Assembly: GCA_963646285.1 (NCBI GenBank)
Contig: CAVIWF010000003.1
Location: 1 to 64,000, forward strand
Direction: 5' to 3'
Source of the DNA: CAKUFA01 sp963646285
GTDB lineage: Bacteria > Bacillota > Clostridia > Christensenellales > Aristaeellaceae
Length of the DNA: 64,000 bases
Position 1 is the first letter of the stretch, and every line of letters begins with the position of its first letter. The notes under the pieces were generated by a model, which was not told the DNA's origin, searched no databases, and saw only the letters and a program-made list of their open reading frames with translations. Shown here piece by piece: positions 25,117 through 33,866 of this stretch. Both the position numbers and the translations under genes were made by a program.

Positions 25117-26963
25117 GGCCTTTCCTCCTGCGCTGCCCACAGCAGACGCTCCAATAAGCTGCCCATGGGGGAAGTGCCTTCCCTGGGCGGCTTCTCATCC
25201 TTCTTTTCAGCTACTGCCTGCATGACTTCCTGTACTGTTTTGCTTTTCCCGCCCAACACAGCATCCGGGAAAAGTTTGCTTGCCTCCGCCCAAAAAGCTT
25301 TCCGCTCACGGACTTCTTCCGTGTCCTTCAAGGCTTTCATTTGCGTCCACAGGCTGCTGTCAACCAGCCCGTTTTCCGGCTTTTCATCCTCCGGCAATAC
25401 AGGCGGCAGGCGGTCAATCTGGTTTTCTTCCCCCGCATCCTGATCCTCTGTTACCCGCTGGAGCTGGGCACGAAGGAGCCGCAGATGATTTTCCAGCCGA
25501 TGCAGGCTGTGTCGAAGGGTCAGATTCTCCGTATCCATGCTGAGTGCCTTCCGATCCGCCTGCACCTGAGTTTCTTCTCTGGCAATGGCCGCCTCAATAC
25601 CTTCCGCCATCTGTTCCATCAGGCGCATTTTTGCCATGCCGCCGGTACGCCGATCCCACACCCGTTGGTTGCCTTCCAATCGCAGCACTTCATCATGCTG
25701 CTCCTGTGCCAGGCGCAGGGTCTCATCTGCTTCGTTTTCCCGGATTTCTCCGCGGCGGACAACGCTTTCCGTGTCCATACCGCTGCGGTGGATTTCCTCT
25801 TCCATGAGTCGCCAACTGCCGTAGGCATCCAGAAGCTTTCGATAGTTTTCTCCCGAGGACAGCCCCATGGCGTTTTGCGCTGCTTCATTCCGCATAGTCG
25901 CCGGAATGGCAGCGGTCATCTGCTGCATCCACTTGGAAAAGCCTTGCAGAAGGGTCATCACCGCCTGCCATTGCTCCGTCTCCTGCTTGCCTTGCAGCAG
26001 CTTCCTGACATAGCGATAAAAAGCTGCATCACAGCCCATGCCCCGTGCCTGAAGCACATTCTTTCCCTGCAGGGCGGCAGTAACGGTGGTATGCACCGTG
26101 CCCTCTGCAAGGAATGCCAGTCGAAGCAGCGTGCCGTATCCTTGGCGGTAGGCGTTTTCCGCTTCTCCGAACACTTTCCAGGACATCCGGCTTTCTCCGG
26201 TGCGGTAGGCAAAGCATCCTTCCCCACCCTGACAGAAGAAATGGGCAGCGCAGCGGATGCTGAGCCAATCCGTCAGTCTCGGTTCCGTTGCATCCCCTGC
26301 CATCCGACTGTCCTCCGGCATGCCCAGCAAATATGCAGCATCCTGCTGCCAACCATCCTGCTGAAGGAGTGCCTCCGCCGTCTGCTGGTTTTTGTCCTCC
26401 TCCGGCAATAGCAGCAGCACCCCGATACGCATATTCTTCCACGTCTTTTTCAGGTATTGGGTCAGCAGGGGCAGCCGTGCAGCCGTGTCCTCATCATCGG
26501 CATAGCCGCAAAGGAGCAGGGATTCCGGGTTGGTGCCCAGCCATTGTTGAAGGCGGCCGTCTTCCGCTTCATGCTGAAGCATCACGGCAAAATCCATCAC
26601 CTTCTGCTTTTGCCGAAGGGTTGTCGCATCATCCCCCGCCGTCAGAGCCTGCCAAAGGAGTGCTTCTTCCCCTGCTTTGGGCAGACTCGCCCCCTGCTTT
26701 TCCGTTTCCCAGGGCGTCACCGTCAAAGTTGCTCGGAAGCCCGGCCACCCTGACGCTTTCGGCATCATGGATTGCACCTGCTGATAGGCATGGAACAGCG
26801 GCGTTAAACGCTGAAGAGCTTCCGGCTTTTCATCGGCACAAAGGATTTGTATCTCCTCCATGCTTTTTTCTCCGGCATGAAGCACCCCGGCAGCGGCAGC
26901 CCACAGGAAGCTTTCCGCCAGGCGGCCACCTCCCTGACCAAGGAACAAGATTCGGCTCGTCAT
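25113..26963 (-). CDS. Unknown protein with glycine-rich N-terminal loop and long coiled coil
   Basis: 616 residues. It opens with ILFLGQGGGRLAESFLWAAA (residues 4-23) and then IQILCADE, a beta-strand/glycine-loop/helix/strand-acid pattern like that of tubulin/FtsZ-type or Rossmann nucleotide-binding proteins. The tubulin GGGTGSG signature loop is not seen, so I do not call it a tubulin. Residues about 390-530 are strongly charged and helical (repeated Glu/Arg/Leu patterns around EEIHRSGMD and LRHSLHRLENHLRLLRAQL), likely coiled coil. No signal peptide. ATG at 26963 has AGGAG 8 nt upstream. It is coupled to the srfB-like gene and probably acts with it. Confidence 0.6.
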   Translation of the reverse strand: MTSRILFLGQGGGRLAESFLWAAAAGVLHAGEKSMEEIQILCADEKPEALQRLTPLFHAYQQVQSMMPKASGWPGFRATLTVTPWETEKQGASLPKAGEEALLWQALTAGDDATTLRQKQKVMDFAVMLQHEAEDGRLQQWLGTNPESLLLCGYADDEDTAARLPLLTQYLKKTWKNMRIGVLLLLPEEDKNQQTAEALLQQDGWQQDAAYLLGMPEDSRMAGDATEPRLTDWLSIRCAAHFFCQGGEGCFAYRTGESRMSWKVFGEAENAYRQGYGTLLRLAFLAEGTVHTTVTAALQGKNVLQARGMGCDAAFYRYVRKLLQGKQETEQWQAVMTLLQGFSKWMQQMTAAIPATMRNEAAQNAMGLSSGENYRKLLDAYGSWRLMEEEIHRSGMDTESVVRRGEIRENEADETLRLAQEQHDEVLRLEGNQRVWDRRTGGMAKMRLMEQMAEGIEAAIAREETQVQADRKALSMDTENLTLRHSLHRLENHLRLLRAQLQRVTEDQDAGEENQIDRLPPVLPEDEKPENGLVDSSLWTQMKALKDTEEVRERKAFWAEASKLFPDAVLGGKSKTVQEVMQAVAEKKDEKPPREGTSPMGSLLERLLWAAQEERP

Positions 26964-27017
26964 CAAAGGTGCTCCTTTCCTGCAAATATCCTTACTAAAC
27001 TTCTTTCGCCCCGGCAA

Positions 27018-27051
27018 AGAAAAACCCTCTTTTCCAGGGCGGAAAAGAGGG
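27018..27051 (-). terminator. Terminator after mgtC
   Basis: CCCTCTTTTCC and GGAAAAGAGGG form a perfect 11-bp stem with a 5-nt loop, followed by a T-run on the minus strand. It separates mgtC from the srfB pair, whose own promoter must lie in the 55 nt before 26963; I see only a weak TTGCCG there. Confidence 0.9.
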
Positions 27052-27069
27052 GCTGATAGCCATCATCGG

Positions 27070-27756
27070 TTAGGTATTCCGTGTACGAATGGCCTGAATA
27101 TTGGCATACTCGGACAGGTGGTTCACAATATCCGTATAGGTTGTGCCTCCCTGCATGTCCAAGGTGTACACATTGGTATACAAATTATACTTGCCCTTGT
27201 TTTCCACATGGAAGTCCACATCCAGCACATGAATATCCGCTTCCTGAAAATAGGCGTTGATGAAGGCCAGCGTCTCCACCCGGTGGATAAACTTGACTTC
27301 CACATTCTTGACGGAATTCACCTTCACCACCCGCTGCAAAAGGGTCAGAGTCACAATCACGATCACACAGCCCGCCACCGCCAGGGCATAGTAACCCATG
27401 CCCACCGCAAGGCCCAGGCATCCCACATTCCACAGGGATGCGGCAGTGGTCAGTCCGGCGATTTTCTTTTGGCTGATAAAAATGGTGCCTGCGCCAAGGA
27501 AGCCAATGCCGCTGACCACCTGCGCCGTAAGCCGTCCCATGCTGACCCCAATGCCGCTGTCCGGGTCGGCTGCATTCAGTGCCACCGTATCTGCCACCAC
27601 ATAAGCTTCCAAAATGGCAATGGTTGCCGCACCCACGCACACCAGCACATGGGTACGCATGCCAGCCGGGCGATTCTTCTTTTCCCGCTCAATGCCGACC
27701 ACACAGCCCAGGATGACTGCAACGATCAGCCGCAACCCTGCTTCCCACCATACCAA
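27070..27756 (-). CDS. mgtC: MgtC/SapB family membrane protein
   Basis: 228 residues. The N-terminal 140 hold about four or five membrane helices with the MgtC signature: GCVVGIEREKKNRPAGMRTHVLVCVGAA, then GIGFLGAGTIF and LTTAASLWNVGCLGLAVG. A soluble ACT-like domain follows (about 150-228). MgtC proteins are linked to low magnesium, ATP-synthase control and acid or phosphate stress; many are uncharacterised. The start is TTG at 27756, with GGGGGAG just upstream and no better in-frame ATG. A consensus-like promoter and a 25-bp tandem repeat lie upstream. Confidence 0.9.
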   Translation of the reverse strand: MVWWEAGLRLIVAVILGCVVGIEREKKNRPAGMRTHVLVCVGAATIAILEAYVVADTVALNAADPDSGIGVSMGRLTAQVVSGIGFLGAGTIFISQKKIAGLTTAASLWNVGCLGLAVGMGYYALAVAGCVIVIVTLTLLQRVVKVNSVKNVEVKFIHRVETLAFINAYFQEADIHVLDVDFHVENKGKYNLYTNVYTLDMQGGTTYTDIVNHLSEYANIQAIRTRNT

Positions 27757-27782
27757 GATAATCTCCCCCTTTTAGATAAGGC

Positions 27783-27811
27783 ATTGTATCACATACGGGA
27801 GTTGTTTTCAA
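27783..27811 (-). promoter_or_regulatory. mgtC promoter
   Basis: TTGAAA and TACAAT with a 17-bp spacer on the minus strand. The tandem repeat begins 4 bp upstream of the -35. Confidence 0.75.
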
Positions 27812-27815
27812 GAAC

Positions 27816-27862
27816 AACGAAAACCGTCATCTGTCCTACAAACGAAAACCGTCATCTGTCCT
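27816..27862. repeat. 25-bp-period tandem direct repeat upstream of mgtC
   Basis: AACGAAAACCGTCATCTGTC (plus CT) occurs twice without a mismatch, at 27816-27837 and 27841-27862. Relative to the mgtC start the copies cover about -40 to -61 and -65 to -86, positions typical for activator sites such as response-regulator boxes. It also lies just past the acyltransferase stop. Confidence 0.75.
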
Positions 27863-27865
27863 TTT

Positions 27866-29041
27866 TTATGACTTTTCCTTGATCGCCTTTTCCTTCTTGC
27901 GGAGAATGAACTTTGCGCAGGGCTTTTCAATGGCATAGGTAAACAGAATTGCCAGCACTAAAGAGATGCCGAAGGACAGGTACGTATAGGACCTTTGCCA
28001 GGGCATTTCTCCTGCCTGGTTGGGATTCGCCGAGACAGAAGCAGGAATGCCCAGCCGCTTTAAGTGCACCGCCACCACCTGATGGAGCAAATAATAATTC
28101 ATGGAAATGCCTGCAAGGAAGCCCATGACCCGATTGCCCATGAGCCATCGAATGGGCCGGATGGTAAAGGGAAGGGACAGCATAATACCGCTAAGCAGCA
28201 GCACAAAGGGAAATCGGCGAATCATCTGCCCGCTTTGAATGGCAGGATAATCCGGTGATGAGGCCTGACGGCGCAGCAGCCAGTAGGTACCCACCAGGCA
28301 TAACGCCAGCAGTACCGTTGCCGCCCCTTGCCAGAGCGCCTTTTTCCACCCTTCCCGAGGCAAGATGGAAAGCTTCACATAAAGGATCGCCAACCCCATG
28401 CCCAAGGCGTACGCATCCAGGAAGGAAGGCAGCTGATTGACCACCATGGCGTAATCATCCAGCAACCGAATGCAGGCATACCGCCAGCCCCACCCCAGCA
28501 GTGTCATGCCGGCAAGCGTGTAAGCAGGCTTCTTCACCGCACACCGTGCCAGCAATGGGAACAACAAATAAGCCTGCATTTCAATGGCCAGCGTCCAGCA
28601 GGCCGCACCCAGGGGCGTGGCCATGTAGGTATCTGCCCGGAAGGTGAAGGTGAACGTAAAATGGGTGATCACATCCCGCCAGAGAAAGCTTGCATTGCGA
28701 TACAGCCCCCAGGGCAGCGCAACTGCAAAAAGCATCAGGAGCAGAAAGGCATAGTAGGCAGGCACAATCCTTGCAATCCGCTTCCGATAAAAGCCCCGCC
28801 ACGACGGATAGGGCTCCCCCTGCACCATATGCCGGGCATAAGGAAGGAAAAGGAGGAACCCGCTGAGCAGGATGGTACCGTCCACCGGCATATACCCGGA
28901 ACGTACCAGAAAGTCCAGGGACACACTGCCGATGCGGGGTGTCCACCAACTTTGCTGCCAAATGTGGTACCAGCTGACGATGAACACCAGCAGCACCCGA
29001 AAGCCATCCAGCTCCGGAATACGAGATTGTCGCTTGGTCAT
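27866..29041 (-). CDS. Acyltransferase family 3 membrane protein
   Basis: 391 residues with about ten membrane helices. The N-terminal RIPELDGFRVLLVFIVSWYHIW is the hallmark of acyltransferase-3 proteins, including the catalytic-type His; GYMPVDGTILLSGFLLFLPYAR and RKRIARIVPAYY follow. Members O-acetylate peptidoglycan or exopolysaccharide. It is last in the envelope-polymer operon, 190 nt after cpsB, so polymer decoration is the likely role. The 190-nt gap contains no gene I can support. Confidence 0.88.
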   Translation of the reverse strand: MTKRQSRIPELDGFRVLLVFIVSWYHIWQQSWWTPRIGSVSLDFLVRSGYMPVDGTILLSGFLLFLPYARHMVQGEPYPSWRGFYRKRIARIVPAYYAFLLLMLFAVALPWGLYRNASFLWRDVITHFTFTFTFRADTYMATPLGAACWTLAIEMQAYLLFPLLARCAVKKPAYTLAGMTLLGWGWRYACIRLLDDYAMVVNQLPSFLDAYALGMGLAILYVKLSILPREGWKKALWQGAATVLLALCLVGTYWLLRRQASSPDYPAIQSGQMIRRFPFVLLLSGIMLSLPFTIRPIRWLMGNRVMGFLAGISMNYYLLHQVVAVHLKRLGIPASVSANPNQAGEMPWQRSYTYLSFGISLVLAILFTYAIEKPCAKFILRKKEKAIKEKS

Positions 29042-29231
29042 GATTGCCTCCTTTTTCCCTGCTGCAAGCAGTTGCTGTTTTTGGTGCCGTGCAATCCCCT
29101 GTTCATACCAACGTTTGCGCCGGTGTTTTTCTTCCCACCAGCAAAGTGATACCCATCAATCCCCTGATGGTAAAAAGACCGCAAGGCAAAAGCCCAGCGG
29201 TTCTTTTCATTCCATAAGGGAAGCATCTGTA

Positions 29232-29954
29232 TCATTCCTGAACGAGCCTTCGGCCAAAGCCCGTAAGCTCCCGGGCATATCGCTCGGAGCACAAGTTGGC
29301 AACAGCCTGACGAGCCGCTTCCATGCACACCGGACGGTGCACCGGATCATGGGCATCGGTGGCGATCACGTCAATGGCATGGTTTTTCAGCATCCGGTAC
29401 ACGAAGAACTGTTCCATCCATCCATGCGGGTGGGTAATGGTGCGGCAGTTCATTTGGAAAGTGACCCCATAATCCTCCCGAAGCTCCATGGCCTTTTTCG
29501 GGGATCGTTTCAGGCACCGATACCGCTCCACATGGGCAAACACGGGAGAATATCCGACTCGATACAGCTTGTCTGCCGCCTCCTGCAGCTGCTGGATGGT
29601 CACAAGCTCGCCAAACTCAATGAGCACATAGCGGCTGTCCCCCAAGGGAAGCAGCTTCCCTTCCGTCAGCAAATCTGCCACGGAAGGGCGGTAGAAGATT
29701 TCACAACCGGGCACCACCCGCAGGTTGAGCTCCCTCTGCTTGCAGTAGGTATTGGCTTCCTTCAGCCGCTTGCGGTACAGGGTAAGATCCAGCGGGAACA
29801 GTTGTGGATCACTGTGTGAGGTGGCAAAGACCAGCGAAATTCCTTCCTGAGCATTCTGCTCCAGCATGGCCTGCATTGCTTCTTCCTGATGGGGGCCGTC
29901 ATCCACGCCCCACAGCACATGCTGATGAATGTCACAAAACTTCGCACGGCTCAT
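29232..29954 (-). CDS. cpsB: CpsB/YwqE-type protein-tyrosine phosphatase (PHP fold)
   Basis: 240 residues. PHP metal motifs: DIHQHVLWGVDDGP at residues 8-21, FATSHSDP near 43, PGCEIFY, FAHVERYR near 140 and VIATDAHDP near 196. In Gram-positive capsule loci it dephosphorylates the tyrosine cluster of the partner BY-kinase and so controls chain export. It follows the kinase gene by 36 nt, as expected. The usual ATPHY is replaced by ATSHSD. Confidence 0.92.
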   Translation of the reverse strand: MSRAKFCDIHQHVLWGVDDGPHQEEAMQAMLEQNAQEGISLVFATSHSDPQLFPLDLTLYRKRLKEANTYCKQRELNLRVVPGCEIFYRPSVADLLTEGKLLPLGDSRYVLIEFGELVTIQQLQEAADKLYRVGYSPVFAHVERYRCLKRSPKKAMELREDYGVTFQMNCRTITHPHGWMEQFFVYRMLKNHAIDVIATDAHDPVHRPVCMEAARQAVANLCSERYARELTGFGRRLVQE

Positions 29955-29990
29955 TTGCTTCCCACCTCGGCTGCTCTTCTCCGGTTTGCT

Positions 29991-30713
29991 TTATTTCTCC
30001 TCATCATCACCGTAGTGATGGTAATAGGTGGAATACCGTCCAGAGCGGTAGTAGTACTTCCGATTGCGGAAGGATTTCATATTCACGCCATTCATGACGG
30101 CGCCCAACACCTTGCAGCCTGTTTTTCCGATGTTGGCAGTCACTTCACCCACTTCCTGGGAGCGTCCCCGATTGTAGCCCACCACAATGACGGCGCCATC
30201 GCAGTGCTTGGCAATTTCCACGGCGTCCACAATCACGCCGGCAGGGGGCGAATCCACCAGAATGTAGTCAAAGCTGTTTTTCAGTGCCCGCATCATATCC
30301 CCAAAGCCGTTGGATGCAAGGAGCTGCATGGAATTGAGCACATCCCGACCCGCAGGCAGAATGAAGGCTCCCGGCAGATCCGTTTGATAAACCGCATCCT
30401 CCAGGTCACACTTACCAGCCAGATACTGGGCAAGCCCCGGTGCTTCCTGGCTTGTGTAGCTGAAGCGGTACCGGCGTGCCAAGGCAGAACGGCGCAGATC
30501 AGCGTCAATCAGCAGCACATCCTTGCCGAAGCCTGCCAGGGTGCGCATCACGTTCATGGCAATGCTGGACTTACCTTCCTGCTCATAGCGGCTGGTGAAC
30601 AGTATCGTGCGCATATCCGCTCCGCAGTAGGAAAGGTTGGTGCACAGGGTGTTCATGGCTTCCGTGCCTGCATAGTCCAGCTCAGGGAAGTAGGTAATGT
30701 TCAGGTAATTCAC
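29991..30713 (-). CDS. cpsD: CpsD/CapB-type BY-kinase (tyrosine kinase)
   Basis: 240 residues. Walker A is SRYEQEGKSSIAMN (about residue 43), Walker A' is VLLIDADLRRS, and Walker B is YILVDSPPAG. The C-terminus is a tyrosine cluster (YYYRSGRYSTYYHHYG) that would be autophosphorylated. The kinase needs the cytoplasmic tail of the Wzz-like protein encoded just upstream. The start is GTG, which overlaps the upstream stop (GTGA) and has GAGGAGGGG before it. Confidence 0.93.
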   Translation of the reverse strand: MNYLNITYFPELDYAGTEAMNTLCTNLSYCGADMRTILFTSRYEQEGKSSIAMNVMRTLAGFGKDVLLIDADLRRSALARRYRFSYTSQEAPGLAQYLAGKCDLEDAVYQTDLPGAFILPAGRDVLNSMQLLASNGFGDMMRALKNSFDYILVDSPPAGVIVDAVEIAKHCDGAVIVVGYNRGRSQEVGEVTANIGKTGCKVLGAVMNGVNMKSFRNRKYYYRSGRYSTYYHHYGDDEEK

Positions 30714-31543
30714 TTGCTTCCCCTCCTCTTGCGGCCACTGGACCCGGACAGCAGCGGATTATTCGGAATCACTGCCAGCGTGGGAATGTTGGCATAATGC
30801 ATAATGTCTTCCGGAGACTTGGGACGGGTATCCAGCAGGAAAATCAGCACCAGAATGCCTGCCACCAGCACCGTACCCAGCAGCATGCCACGGATCACAT
30901 AGTTTGTAATGCTGGTACCGGTAGACGTGCCGGGCACCAAGGCAATGGAAAAGGTGCTGGGCTCATCGGAATTCATGGTCTGCACAATGAACTTCTTGGC
31001 AGCCGTTGCATAGGCATTGGCCACAGAGGCTGCAAACTGGGCATCCGTGCTTCTCGCCGTGATGTACAGGATGTGGGTATCCTCCGGGTTGGAAACGGTG
31101 ATCATGCTTTGCAGGGCGGAATAGTTATAGTTGGTGCCCAGCTCTTCATTGACCATCTGGTGCACTTCCCAGGTTTTGAACACTTCCTGATAGTCCATGG
31201 TCAAAGCCGTACCAATCTGCAGGTTGGCCATAATGCCGGTGCCTGTATTACCCAGAATGTACAGCTTGGACGTAGCCGTGTAAATCGGCACCACCCGAAA
31301 GGAAGCATACATCCCCAGTACCACAGCACCGATGATCATGCCCAGAAGGATGAAATGCAGCTTGGAGAGCATGTAGTAAAACAGTTCCACCAAATCAATG
31401 GTCTTCACTTTTTCGGCATCAGGCTGAGCAGTGTCCTCCTGCTTTGCATCCATGCGGGAAAGGATTTCAGCGAACAGCTCTGCTTCGCTTGTCCGCTGTT
31501 CCTTTTCCTGCTTGGATTCCGATCCGTTCTGATTATTGTTCAT
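30710..31543 (-). CDS. cpsC: Wzz/CpsC-type chain-length and kinase-activator protein
   Basis: 277 residues with two membrane helices, at about 65-85 (HFILLGMIIGAVVLGMYASF) and about 218-238 (MLLGTVLVAGILVLIFLLD), flanking an extracellular domain. That is the Wzz fold. The C-terminal tail (PKSPEDIMHYANIPTLAVIPN) is the kinase-activating segment. It controls polymer chain length and activates CpsD. ATG at 31543 has GAAGGA 7 nt upstream; a GTG two codons earlier is the alternative. Confidence 0.88.
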   Translation of the reverse strand: MNNNQNGSESKQEKEQRTSEAELFAEILSRMDAKQEDTAQPDAEKVKTIDLVELFYYMLSKLHFILLGMIIGAVVLGMYASFRVVPIYTATSKLYILGNTGTGIMANLQIGTALTMDYQEVFKTWEVHQMVNEELGTNYNYSALQSMITVSNPEDTHILYITARSTDAQFAASVANAYATAAKKFIVQTMNSDEPSTFSIALVPGTSTGTSITNYVIRGMLLGTVLVAGILVLIFLLDTRPKSPEDIMHYANIPTLAVIPNNPLLSGSSGRKRRGSK

Positions 31544-31611
31544 TCGCACATCCTTCTCGGCAGATCAACCGTAATGGGATTTGTCCGTAGTCATTGAACC
31601 CAGGGGCATGC

Positions 31612-32775
31612 TTACTCCTCGGCGTTAGGAACGCTGAGCATCAGCAGCAGGCCGGTTTCCGTATCCATGTCGATCAGAGCCAGCTGGTCAAACACAACAT
31701 CCACAACGCCGCTGGCACGGACGGTGGCAGGCTGCACGATCCAGTCCATCTGGCTTTCATCGCTGTCCGTGGTGCTGCTTTCTTTCGGCAGGCCAAGGGC
31801 GGTCACAATGGTCTGACCTTCCTGATAGGGGGTAGCAAAGGAGATGGAACCAACAGCGTCGCCGTCAGTAGGACGGAATTCCTTGGTGATCAGCGGCACA
31901 TAGTCGGACACAATCAAGTCGTTACCGTCCGTACCCAGCAGATAGCGGACACGGTTCTGGTCTTCCTCCGGCAGCCAGCTCAGGGCAGGCTGCTGCTGCT
32001 CGGTCACATACTGTCCCAGCAGGGTCAATTCACGCTGAATCAGATCCGTTTCGGGCACGATTTCCAGCTCGAAGTCATGGGGCTTGGCCGTGCCGTCCTC
32101 GGTGACGGTTTCCACAATACGGGTGGTATCGTCAGCCTGCTTGCTGGGCAATACCGAGGGAACTTCCGTCGTCACCACCGTGGTCGTGCTGCGGGAGCCC
32201 TGACGTACGGTCAGCAGGCTGAACAGCAGATCTTCACCCTGAAGCTGATTCATCAGCTCCGCAGGAATCTGGAAGGTAACAACGCCCGTTTCCGTTACCT
32301 GAGACTCTACAGGCGTCCACACGATGTTTTCCGGATCCGTGGTGTCGCCCAGCACCACCACGGTCAGCTGACCGGGCTGGTAGTCAATCTTCAGGGTCAT
32401 GGTGGCATCCAGCTCATCGGTTGCTTCCGCTTCCGCTGCATGGAGGCGCATGAACTCCGTCATGTACAGCACGTCAGGATTGACGCTCACCATGGCTTCG
32501 ATGGCCTTCTGGGTATCCTCCGGATACCAGCGAACAGGACGGTTGCCCTGCTCGTACACGAAGTCATACACATTCGTGGCAGTGTCCATGGTCAGCTGAT
32601 CTGCCGGCATGTCCTTCAGATCATAGGCGGTCTTGGCCTCATCCTGCCAAACGGCGGTGAGGGATACAGCCCGATCCTGGGTCGGCGTACCGGGTGCATC
32701 GGTAAACACAGCAGCAGAGGCGCTTGCCGTGAGCATGGTCAGCACAAGTGCAGTGCCAAGTACACGTTTCATCAT
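31612..32775 (-). CDS. Secreted protein of unknown function in the envelope operon
   Basis: 387 residues. A signal peptide covers about 1-24 (MMKRVLGTALVLTMLTASASA, then AVFTD). The mature part is acidic and rich in Thr, Glu and Asp, with predicted beta segments; I recognise no family. It sits between the LCP gene and the Wzz gene, 41 and 68 nt away, with AGGAG 10 nt before ATG. This position suggests a role in polymer attachment or sensing at the surface, but nothing in the sequence shows one. Confidence 0.72.
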   Translation of the reverse strand: MMKRVLGTALVLTMLTASASAAVFTDAPGTPTQDRAVSLTAVWQDEAKTAYDLKDMPADQLTMDTATNVYDFVYEQGNRPVRWYPEDTQKAIEAMVSVNPDVLYMTEFMRLHAAEAEATDELDATMTLKIDYQPGQLTVVVLGDTTDPENIVWTPVESQVTETGVVTFQIPAELMNQLQGEDLLFSLLTVRQGSRSTTTVVTTEVPSVLPSKQADDTTRIVETVTEDGTAKPHDFELEIVPETDLIQRELTLLGQYVTEQQQPALSWLPEEDQNRVRYLLGTDGNDLIVSDYVPLITKEFRPTDGDAVGSISFATPYQEGQTIVTALGLPKESSTTDSDESQMDWIVQPATVRASGVVDVVFDQLALIDMDTETGLLLMLSVPNAEE

Positions 32776-32816
32776 GATGATCAGTCTCCTTTCTGTAATC
32801 CGAACAATGGTTGACA

Positions 32817-33842
32817 TTATTGAAAGAAGCAGGATGTCACCAGATCACCCAGTGCATCCGCATCTGCGTGGAACTCCATGAAGCCGTCTTCCCCGATGCT
32901 GCGGCTGCCCGCCGGCGTTTGGGTCTCCAGCCGCTGATACTCCTGACTGGCGTAGGCTTTGTTGATCAGCCAGCCCCGCTCCATGTTGGTGGTCATGTGG
33001 TCGGACAGGGCATCAAAGAGGGTGCCAACGTAATTCAGGTCGTTGCTCATGCCCTGCACAAGCAGCTCTTCTGCACCGGCAATGAATGTCCGCTGGCGTC
33101 GCATACGGCTGACGTTGGAGCCATCCCCTACGTCCATACGTCCCCGGGCGTAGTACTCAGCCTGCTGACCGTGGAGGGTCAGGGTCGTGCCCTTGGTCAT
33201 GCTGGGATCCAGATGGGAGAAGTCATCCTCCAGCGTCACCGTCACACCACCCAATGTATCATTCAGGATGGTGATGGCACTCATGTCCAGCGCAATGTAG
33301 CCGTCAATGGGGATGTTGCCCAGCAAACGGCTGACAGCCCAAACCGTGTTCTCGCAGTTCTCGGCGGCGGTGCTCCCATAGGCATGGGAAAGGCAGAGCT
33401 GCAAGGTCTGGATGCCGGTGTAGTTGCCGAAGGGGCCGTAGATGCGCACGTCCGCCATGGTATCTCGATCCAACTGGATGGTGGACACGGTTTTGTTGAC
33501 CCGGTCCAGGGTCATCAGCAGCAGAAAGTCTGCCTGCCCGGCGTAACGCTTGGTCACGTCTTCCGTCGTGTCTTCCCAGTCAATGCCCATCAGCAGAATG
33601 TTGGTCAAGGCTCTCTCCCGGTAGGTCCAGGTGCGGCCATTGTACTGCATGGTCAGGGCATCGTCCGTAAAGCGGCCGTCCAGGGAACCCATGGTTTCGG
33701 TACCACCAGCCTGCTCAATGCGGCTCCCCACTGCCTGAACCCCAAACAGAACGCCCACATAGGCCACCACAATCGCCGCCACAATGGCTGCAATCGCACC
33801 GCCTGAAAGCCGCCTGCGTCTGTGATGATGATGGTGCGGCAA
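32817..33842 (-). CDS. LytR-CpsA-Psr (LCP) family glycopolymer ligase
   Basis: 341 residues. A short His/Arg-rich cytoplasmic N-terminus (PHHHHHRRRR) is followed by one membrane helix (about 15-38) and an LCP domain with TNILLMGIDWED, DFLLLMTLDRVNKTV, IQLDRDTMADV and the later RMRRQRTFI. LCP enzymes attach undecaprenyl-linked polymers to peptidoglycan. The start is TTG at 33842, with GGAGGAGAG just upstream and no in-frame ATG before the domain. It lies 24 nt after loaP. Confidence 0.9.
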   Translation of the reverse strand: MPHHHHHRRRRLSGGAIAAIVAAIVVAYVGVLFGVQAVGSRIEQAGGTETMGSLDGRFTDDALTMQYNGRTWTYRERALTNILLMGIDWEDTTEDVTKRYAGQADFLLLMTLDRVNKTVSTIQLDRDTMADVRIYGPFGNYTGIQTLQLCLSHAYGSTAAENCENTVWAVSRLLGNIPIDGYIALDMSAITILNDTLGGVTVTLEDDFSHLDPSMTKGTTLTLHGQQAEYYARGRMDVGDGSNVSRMRRQRTFIAGAEELLVQGMSNDLNYVGTLFDALSDHMTTNMERGWLINKAYASQEYQRLETQTPAGSRSIGEDGFMEFHADADALGDLVTSCFFQ

Positions 33843-33866
33843 GAATCTCTCCTCCCATCACAAATT

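Noticed and set aside
25113..26963. Calling the srfB partner a tubulin/FtsZ homologue
   Set aside because: Only the N-terminal glycine loop fits; the GGGTGSG loop and later tubulin motifs are not visible.
27816..27862. CRISPR array
   Set aside because: There are only two copies with a 3-nt gap between them, no spacers of typical length and no cas genes.
29042..29231. Possible gene remnant between the acyltransferase and cpsB genes
   Set aside because: A short frame overlaps cpsB in part, but it has no ribosome-binding site, start support or recognisable motif.
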